Source: Mycolicibacterium setense
GTDB lineage: Bacteria; Actinomycetota; Actinomycetes; Mycobacteriales; Mycobacteriaceae
Length of the DNA: 64,000 nt
Direction of reading: 5' to 3'
NCBI RefSeq assembly: GCF_000805385.1
Contig: NZ_JTJW01000006.1
Location: 62,001-126,000 of the forward strand
In this document: in pieces, positions 58,550-64,000 of the stretch
Numbering within the stretch: position 1 is the first letter of the stretch
Layout: each line of letters begins with the position of its first letter
The notes under the pieces: model-generated
Database searches by the model: none
What the model was told of the DNA's origin: nothing
What the model saw: only the letters and a program-made list of their open reading frames with translations
Translations under genes and position numbers: made by a program

Positions 58550-59428
58550 ATGGGCGGACGTCTGGCGGGCAAAGTCGCATTCATCACCGGAGCCGCGCGC
58601 GGCCAAGGCCGGGCACATGCACTGGCCATGGCGCGCGAGGGTGCCGATATCGTCGCGGTCGACATCTGCGCCGATATCGCTTCGAACCCATACCCGCTGG
58701 CGACGCCCGATGACTTGGCCGAGACCGAACGTGCCGTAAAGGAGATCGGGCAGCGCGTTTACGCCAGAGTCGCCGACGTCCGGGAGCGGCAGGGCCTGCG
58801 TGAGGTCCTCGATTCGGCATTGGCCGACTTCGGCAGGCTCGACATCGTCGTCGCCAACGCCGGCATCCTGCCGATGGCGATGGGGGCACCGGATCCGATG
58901 CACTTCGTCGATGCGACCGACGTGGACCTGGTGGGCGTGCTGAACACCGTCGCCGTATCGCTGCCGCACCTGTCCGACGGTTCCTCGGTCATCATCACGG
59001 GATCGACGGCCGGGATGATGCCCGGCAACGCCGACAGTCCCGAGATGGGCCCGGGCGGCGCCGGCTATGCGTGGAGCAAGCGGACCCTGATCGAGTACGC
59101 CGAGCAGATGGCGATCCACCTGGCGCCCAGACTCATTCGGGTGAACGTGATGCATCCGACCAACGTCAACACCGACCTGCTGCACAACGACGGTATCTAC
59201 GGCGTCTTCCGGCCGGACCTGGTCGCGGAGGGGAAGAAACCGACCCGCGAGGACGCCGACCTGGCATTCACCTACTTCCAGGCGATGCCCATTCCGTATG
59301 TCGAGCCGGAGGATATCGCCAACCTGGCGGTATTCCTGGCCAGTGACGACAGCCGCTACCTCACCGGCCAGCAGATCCGGGTGGACGCCGGGTCATTCCT
59401 CAAGTTCCCTAACGGCCCGGGCCGTTAG
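58550..59428 (+). CDS. Mycofactocin-coupled SDR oxidoreductase
   Basis: 292 residues. The N-terminus GRLAGKVAFITGAARGQGRA and the early insertion DICADIASNPYPLATPDD are hallmarks of the actinobacterial SDRs that keep NAD bound and pass electrons to mycofactocin. VANAGILPM, ITGSTAGM and YAWSKRTLIEYA supply the NAG, Ser and YxxxK motifs. ATG 58550 follows AGGAGAA. It probably oxidises a secondary alcohol of the pathway; the mycofactocin synthesis genes are not in the window. Confidence 0.92.
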   Translation: MGGRLAGKVAFITGAARGQGRAHALAMAREGADIVAVDICADIASNPYPLATPDDLAETERAVKEIGQRVYARVADVRERQGLREVLDSALADFGRLDIVVANAGILPMAMGAPDPMHFVDATDVDLVGVLNTVAVSLPHLSDGSSVIITGSTAGMMPGNADSPEMGPGGAGYAWSKRTLIEYAEQMAIHLAPRLIRVNVMHPTNVNTDLLHNDGIYGVFRPDLVAEGKKPTREDADLAFTYFQAMPIPYVEPEDIANLAVFLASDDSRYLTGQQIRVDAGSFLKFPNGPGR

Positions 59429-59445
59429 CACACGGAGGCAGCATC

Positions 59446-60309
59446 ATTCGCGATATCAGGGAACTCACCGACGACCCGGTTGCCTACGCCGCCGAACTGC
59501 AGCGGCGCTGGGGTGGCCTGCTCAGCTACCGGTACATCGGCCGAAACCACGGTTCGATGAACGTCGGGCCCGCGGACGACACCGTCGCCGTGCGCTCCGA
59601 TATGCACGATGACGCCGGCGCAATTCTGATGTGCGTCTTCGGTATCGCCTCGCCCGAGGGCGGCTTGGTGTCAGATTTGGAGGCGGTCCCGAACCCGGTG
59701 GTGCACTCGTGCCAGGTTCTGGACACAGGTGCGGGCGTGACCCGGTTCGAGGTGCGCACCGAGGACTTGAAACGCGGCCGGAGCATGGCCTACAGCCGGT
59801 CTCTGATCGTGGACGCCGACGAACCGGCCCGCGTGCTGGCGGTCACCGAAGGCCAGGGCGTGACGATCGGCATCCCCCCGGACGGTCTGCAGAAGATGAC
59901 CGTGGAACCGATCGAGGTGGTCGACTCGCCGGATCTGCCTCCGTTATGGCAGGTGTTCGGTGGCCGCCGGGTAGATGCCGGCACCTGGCTGCTGCCCGAA
60001 CTGTCGGCCGAGGTGGCCTCGCCGGATGCGGCGCTGCACGTGGGCCCGCAGTTCGTGATGACCGAGACAGCGGCCCGCAGCAGCGCCGCCGAACTGGCAC
60101 AGACGGACACGCTCACCGGAGTCTCGTCGCACACCATGTTCCTGGCCAGGGCCAAGGTGGGTCCGTTCCGTTTCGTGGCCGAACCGCTCGCGGGGGCCGA
60201 TGGCACCGTGGCGGCACGCACGCAGGTCTACGACGATGGCGCTGGTGGGAAGCTGGTCACCGTGTCGACACACGTGTTTCGGCCCTTATACGAGCGCATT
60301 CAGCTGTAA
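59446..60309 (+). CDS. Hot-dog-fold thioesterase-like protein, probable ATT start
   Basis: About 287 residues with two hot-dog-like halves (VAVRSDMHDDAGAILMCVFG; SSHTMFLARAKVGPFRFVAE), similar in layout to acyl-CoA thioesterases; no catalytic residue can be named. The frame has no ATG, GTG or TTG between the stop at 59410 and ATG 59557, yet well-formed protein (RDIRELTDDPVAYAAELQRR, WGGLLSYRYIGRNHG) is encoded before that ATG. GGAGG at 59434-59438 lies seven bases before ATT 59446 and four before ATC 59443, so one of these is the likely start. If ATG 59557 is used, the protein loses 37 residues. It follows the SDR gene by 17 bases. Confidence 0.72.
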   Translation: MRDIRELTDDPVAYAAELQRRWGGLLSYRYIGRNHGSMNVGPADDTVAVRSDMHDDAGAILMCVFGIASPEGGLVSDLEAVPNPVVHSCQVLDTGAGVTRFEVRTEDLKRGRSMAYSRSLIVDADEPARVLAVTEGQGVTIGIPPDGLQKMTVEPIEVVDSPDLPPLWQVFGGRRVDAGTWLLPELSAEVASPDAALHVGPQFVMTETAARSSAAELAQTDTLTGVSSHTMFLARAKVGPFRFVAEPLAGADGTVAARTQVYDDGAGGKLVTVSTHVFRPLYERIQL

Positions 60310-60336
60310 CCCGGTGCGTCATCGAGGAGGGGTTCT

Positions 60337-61428
60337 ATGGCAGTCACCGTCGTCCATGCTGGAACAGGTTTGACCGGACGCGAAGCGCTTCGCGGGGTGA
60401 TCGATGACCCGGATCTGGCACTCGTCGGGTTGCTCGTATCGAACCAGGGCAAGGTGGGCAGAGACGCGGGTACCTTCTGCGGACGTGGCGACACCGGTGT
60501 GCTGGCCCATGCTGATCTCGATGCCGTGCTGCGGCAGAAGCCGGACTGCGTTTCGTACTGCGCGACGGCTGTCGGCCGTGAAGAAGCGGCATACCAACAG
60601 ATCGCACAGCTCCTGCGGTCGGGGATCAACGTCGTGACGATCTCGACGATTCCGATGGTCTACCCGGCCGCGGCGCCGGTACCTTGGCGCGATCTGCTCG
60701 AAGCTGCTTCTCTGGCAGGAGATTCGACGTTTTACGCATCGGGGTGCGAGCCGGGGATCGTCAGTATGAATCTACCGGTCGCGCTATTAGCCGGTGCCGG
60801 CCGGGTCGACAGCTACCGAATGGGCGAGTACGCCGTGAACATGGACCTGGCGTACCCGATCTGGGATGTGCTGCACGAGTCCATGGGTTTCGGGAAGCCG
60901 GATGGACACGTGCCGGCACGTATCGCGTCGGGCAAGGTTCGTCATGACTGGGAGCCGGTGGTGCGCTATATCGCCGACGTGCTACGGCTGCAGCTGGATT
61001 CGGTGGACCTGGACTGGGAGACGCTGCTCGCGCCCAAGGACCTGGAGACATCGTTGGGAGTGATAGCCCAAGGAACGATTTCTGGTCACCGGTGGCGATT
61101 GGCCGGCATTGTCGACGGACAACCGGTCGTGGCTGTGCAGTACTTCGCCACGGTGTCGTCCACACCGTGGCCGGACTCGTGGCCGAAGCCCGAAGGCGGC
61201 GCAGGAATGGTTCACCGGATCGTCGGACGCCCCGGTCTGAGGATGCAATTGTGCTTCGAAGACGGACCCGGCGACCGCGCGAACCCATCGCTGGCGTTCA
61301 CCGGCCAAGCCATCGTCAACGCGATTCCACATGTCGTCGCGAGCGCACCCGGACTGCTCGAACCCGTTCTTGGTCGGTCCGTCGTCACACGACAATCCCG
61401 TGCCGGCCATCAACCAGATCACGCTTGA
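60337..61428 (+). CDS. DapB-like NAD(P)-binding oxidoreductase, copy 3
   Basis: 363 residues, related to the products of 26576-27637 and 29012-30073 (VTVVHAGTGLTGREALRGVI, LVGLLVSNQGKVGRDAGTFC) but more divergent: the DPAK motif is changed to SNQGK. ATG 60337 follows GAGGAGG. It is the last gene of the operon starting at 53598 and overlaps the convergent CoA ligase gene by 44 bases. The C-terminal 20 residues are basic and Gln/His-rich. The reaction is unknown. Confidence 0.82.
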   Translation: MAVTVVHAGTGLTGREALRGVIDDPDLALVGLLVSNQGKVGRDAGTFCGRGDTGVLAHADLDAVLRQKPDCVSYCATAVGREEAAYQQIAQLLRSGINVVTISTIPMVYPAAAPVPWRDLLEAASLAGDSTFYASGCEPGIVSMNLPVALLAGAGRVDSYRMGEYAVNMDLAYPIWDVLHESMGFGKPDGHVPARIASGKVRHDWEPVVRYIADVLRLQLDSVDLDWETLLAPKDLETSLGVIAQGTISGHRWRLAGIVDGQPVVAVQYFATVSSTPWPDSWPKPEGGAGMVHRIVGRPGLRMQLCFEDGPGDRANPSLAFTGQAIVNAIPHVVASAPGLLEPVLGRSVVTRQSRAGHQPDHA

Positions 61429-62842
61429 CCACCTTGCCGACATCGTTGCGCGGTAGCCGCTCCACGAACACGATGCGGGCGGGTACCCGATAGGGCGTCA
61501 GTCGCTCCCGGCACCACGCCTCCAGGGTCTGCTCGGTGACCGTGTCGTCGAGGCGGGCCACGAAGGCCCAGGGCACCTCGCCGAGGCGTTCGTCGGGCAT
61601 GCCGACCACGGCGGCTTCGCGTACCCCGGCGGCAGCCAGCAGGACATCCTCCACGGTGCCGGGGAACACTTTCAGTCCACCGCGGTTGATCATGTCCGAC
61701 ACCCGGCCGTCGAGCCACAGGAAACCGTCGTCGTCGAACCAGCCCAGATCGCCCGTGTGGAACCAGCCGTCATCGGTGAGCCTATCCAGGAAGGCCGGGT
61801 CGATCTTGCGGGCGGCTGTTGTCGGGGTGCGCACCATCACCTCGTCTTCGGTGACGGTGACATCGATACCAGGCAAAGGGCGACCGACCGAACCGAGTTT
61901 GGTCTCACCCCATTCGCGGGCGTCGGCAGCCGACCAGCCCACCACCTCGCCGCCGAGCTCGGTCTGTCCGTACGAATTCAGCACCAGCACACCGAATCTC
62001 TCGCGGAACCGCGCGGCCTGAACGGGCGAGAGCGGCGCGGTGATGGACCGCACGATCTTCAACGGCGACAGGTCGGTCACCGTCTCGTCGTGCAGCACCA
62101 TCGTCAGCGCGGCCGGCGGCAACACAGTGGAACGCAACTGGTGTCGTCGAACCAGCGCGGCGAAATCCCCCGGGGCGAAGCGGTTCATCAGTACGACTCC
62201 GGATCCGGCCCGGAACGCGAACAGCACCTGATAGATACCGGCCCACAGTGACAACGACAGTGGGACCAGATTGGGCATGGGCGCACGTTTGGGTTTGTCG
62301 GGGTCCGGTTTGCCACGCAGTTTGGTCAGTAGCCGGTCGATGAGATCGAGCACCGTGGCGTGGCGTAGTGGCACCGGTTTGGGTTGCCCTGTGGTGCCCG
62401 AGGTGAACTGCAGCAGTGCCACGTCGGCGTCGTATTGTCGCGGACTCTCCTGCGCCCCACCTGTTGCAGCGAGTTGCCAGGACAGCCCTGAGCCGACGAT
62501 GACCGGCAGCGCTGACGACGAGAAGCGATGTGCCAGTTCGGGTGTCGTGATGACGGCGACCGGTCGAAGGGTGGCCAGCTGGGATGTCACCTCGGCGTCG
62601 GCAGCCCGCGGATTGAGCGGGGTGTAGACGCCACCGGCGCACCAGGTGCCGAAAAGTCCGGCGATTGTGGTGGCTTCGTTGGGCAGCATCGCCGCGACCA
62701 CGCGGCCGGTCTCAACTCCGGCCTCTGTCAGCAGCTCGCCGAGCCGGCGGGCTGAGGTCACCAGATCCTCCCGCGGTACCTCGAGATCGACCGTGTACAC
62801 GGCGACAGCGGGCAGGTCCGCCAGTAGTTCGGTCAGGCTCAT
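61385..62842 (-). CDS. AMP-forming acyl-CoA synthetase (short form)
   Basis: 485 residues. Phosphate-binding motif LLQFTSGTTGQPKPVPLRH, SYGQTELGG motif, GWFHTGDLGWFDDDGFLWLD hinge and PRNDVGKVVKRDLVD with the catalytic lysine. The N-terminal domain is shorter than in the other two ligases. ATG 62842 overlaps the stop of the enoyl-CoA hydratase gene by four bases. It is the third gene of a leftward operon coming from beyond the right edge. The 3' end overlaps DapB-like copy 3. Confidence 0.92.
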   Translation of the reverse strand: MSLTELLADLPAVAVYTVDLEVPREDLVTSARRLGELLTEAGVETGRVVAAMLPNEATTIAGLFGTWCAGGVYTPLNPRAADAEVTSQLATLRPVAVITTPELAHRFSSSALPVIVGSGLSWQLAATGGAQESPRQYDADVALLQFTSGTTGQPKPVPLRHATVLDLIDRLLTKLRGKPDPDKPKRAPMPNLVPLSLSLWAGIYQVLFAFRAGSGVVLMNRFAPGDFAALVRRHQLRSTVLPPAALTMVLHDETVTDLSPLKIVRSITAPLSPVQAARFRERFGVLVLNSYGQTELGGEVVGWSAADAREWGETKLGSVGRPLPGIDVTVTEDEVMVRTPTTAARKIDPAFLDRLTDDGWFHTGDLGWFDDDGFLWLDGRVSDMINRGGLKVFPGTVEDVLLAAAGVREAAVVGMPDERLGEVPWAFVARLDDTVTEQTLEAWCRERLTPYRVPARIVFVERLPRNDVGKVVKRDLVDGRHGIVV

Positions 62843-63639
62843 GACTGCGCCGCCAGGGGAAGCCAGTTGGGACTGCGTTTTTCGGCAAAGGCTTTCGGGC
62901 CCTCGTCCTGGTCGGGGTGACCCCACATCGAAGTCAGGTGTTCTGCCCCTGCGCGGCACGCGTCGGTCAGCCCGTATTCCAAGGCGCCCCACAGTGCCCG
63001 TTTGGTGGCCCGCATCGCCGCGGGTGAGTTCCTGGCGATCTTCTCCGCCAGTTCCTGTGCGACATCGCGTAGATTCTCCGGCGGATCCACCACCTGGCTG
63101 ACCATGCCGAGTTCGTAGGCGCGTTGCGCTGTGAGCCGCTCATGGCTGCCGACCAACGCCATCCGCAGCACAGCCTCGGCGGGCATCTTGCGCATCAGGG
63201 CGATCGTCTCCAGAGCGCTGACCTGACCGATCGACACATGCGGGTCGACGAACGTGGCGTTCGAGGAGGCGATGACGATATCGGCGTCAGCCACCCAGTG
63301 CAGGCCGCCGCCGGCGCACACACCGTTGACCGCGGTGATGACCGGTTTGCCCACATTGCAGTGCCAGCTCGTCAGACCGAGATCGAGGGAGGCCATGGTC
63401 TCCTGGAATTGCTGCACGGCATCGCCGTCGAGTTCCTCGACATCGGCGCCCACCTGGAACGCGCGTCCGTTTCCGGTGTGCACGATGACGCGGACATCGG
63501 CGTCGGCATCCAATTCAGCCCAGGCTCTGCGGAATTCGTCGCGCATGATGACGTCATAGGCGTTCAGTCGATCGGGCCGGTCGTTGATGATCCACCCGAC
63601 CGGACCGCGCCGCTCGACGATGAGTCGCTGGTAGGTCAT
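62839..63639 (-). CDS. Enoyl-CoA hydratase/isomerase
   Basis: 266-residue crotonase. VGWIINDRPDRLNAYDVIMR, the oxyanion-hole segments AFQVGADVEEL and GVCAGGGLHWVADADIVIAS, and FVDPHVSIGQV. The usual catalytic Glu positions near GGGL read HW, so hydratase activity is not assured; isomerase or C-C lyase activity is possible. Coupled to both neighbours by ATGA overlaps. Similar to the partial gene at 63636. Confidence 0.9.
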   Translation of the reverse strand: MTYQRLIVERRGPVGWIINDRPDRLNAYDVIMRDEFRRAWAELDADADVRVIVHTGNGRAFQVGADVEELDGDAVQQFQETMASLDLGLTSWHCNVGKPVITAVNGVCAGGGLHWVADADIVIASSNATFVDPHVSIGQVSALETIALMRKMPAEAVLRMALVGSHERLTAQRAYELGMVSQVVDPPENLRDVAQELAEKIARNSPAAMRATKRALWGALEYGLTDACRAGAEHLTSMWGHPDQDEGPKAFAEKRSPNWLPLAAQS

Positions 63640-64000
63640 GACACCTCCGTGGGCTGGTTGTGCATCTGTCGGATCGCTTCCGCCGCCTCTTGGCGGGCCT
63701 GGGTCAGTCCGACCTCCAACGACCGCCACAGCGCCTTCTTGGTCACGCGCATCGCGGTAGGGGAGTTATTCGCGATCGCGGCGGCCAGCGTTCCCGCCGC
63801 CGCGCACAATGCGTCGTCTGCCACGACCTCGGAGACGATGCCGAGCTGATAGGCACGCTGGGCAGAGATCCGTTCACCCCTACCGCTCAACGTCATTCGG
63901 GTGATCGCCTCCATCGGTGATTTGCGCACCAGGGTGATCGCCTCATAGGCAACGGCCTGCCCCACGGAGACGTGCGGGTCGACGAATGAGGCTTGTTCGG
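63636..64000 (-). CDS. Enoyl-CoA hydratase/isomerase (5' end cut by window edge)
   Basis: The C-terminal 121 residues of a crotonase are present: FVDPHVSVGQAVAYEAITLV, SGRGERISAQRAYQLGIVSE and the terminal helix region. The frame is open at base 64000, so the start lies outside. It is closely similar in this part to the product of 62839-63639 and is probably a tandem duplicate. Confidence 0.88.
   Translation of the reverse strand, partial: EQASFVDPHVSVGQAVAYEAITLVRKSPMEAITRMTLSGRGERISAQRAYQLGIVSEVVADDALCAAAGTLAAAIANNSPTAMRVTKKALWRSLEVGLTQARQEAAEAIRQMHNQPTEVS

Noticed and set aside
1-64000. tRNA, rRNA, CRISPR array, complete insertion sequence
   Set aside because: No cloverleaf-like segments, repeat-spacer arrays or transposase genes were recognised in gaps or on either strand; programs for tRNA and CRISPR detection were not available.

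Overview
The window looks like chromosomal DNA of a fast-growing mycobacterium (Mycolicibacterium-type actinobacterium). This rests on uniformly high GC, frequent GTG/TTG starts, TANNNT -10 boxes at or just before start codons, a 13E12/DUF222-HNH gene, F420/FMN luciferase-like monooxygenases, three cytochromes P450, mycofactocin-type dehydrogenases and a gene set resembling the cholesterol side-chain (igr) operon. The species cannot be named from sequence alone. I see no tRNA, rRNA, CRISPR array, complete insertion sequence or prophage, and no gene-free stretch longer than about 220 bases.

Layout. 1-9135 is mixed housekeeping and accessory: a fused amino-acid ABC binding protein/permease (cut by the left edge), glutamyl-Q tRNA(Asp) synthetase, a small conserved protein, a type-B carboxylesterase, a small secreted protein, a 934-residue LuxR-type ATPase regulator, a 13E12 HNH protein and a PTH2-like protein. 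9139-12504 holds two luciferase-like monooxygenases divergent from a TetR gene. 12510-14329 is a translationally coupled pair, a DUF294-type nucleotidyltransferase and a Fic AMP-transferase-like protein. 14501-21167 is a tight operon for guanidine/urea-type nitrogen use (permease, two DUF1989 proteins, a carboxyltransferase protein and allophanate hydrolase) in which the biotin-carboxylase and biotin-carrier parts are missing.

From 21200 to the right edge nearly every gene belongs to catabolism of a CoA-activated compound: alcohol and aldehyde dehydrogenases, SDRs, P450s, CoA ligases, CoA-transferases, five acyl-CoA dehydrogenases, MaoC hydratases, a DUF35/thiolase-like retro-aldolase pair, enoyl-CoA hydratases, two DxDxH amidohydrolases and three DapB-like oxidoreductases. 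They form several divergent or convergent operons with strong translational coupling. The core at 38317-44485 has the gene order P450, acyl-CoA dehydrogenase, MaoC, DUF35, acyl-CoA dehydrogenase, MaoC, Ltp2-like, which parallels the igr operon that removes a C3 side chain from steroids. The substrate here is unknown; a steroid, terpenoid or other alicyclic carboxylate is an inference.

Regulation is unusually readable. One palindrome family (five sites, 24711 to 53581) lies in front of five operons. A different 21-bp palindrome controls the TetR gene at 25398, its divergent neighbour and, as a pair of sites, the P450 operon at 27763. Two further palindromes sit in the divergent promoters at 44486-44675 and 50973-51021. 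The most unusual items are the incomplete guanidine/urea carboxylase operon, the nucleotidyltransferase-Fic couplet, the shared operators, an isochorismatase-fold protein without its catalytic residues, and one or two genes that seem to start at ATT.
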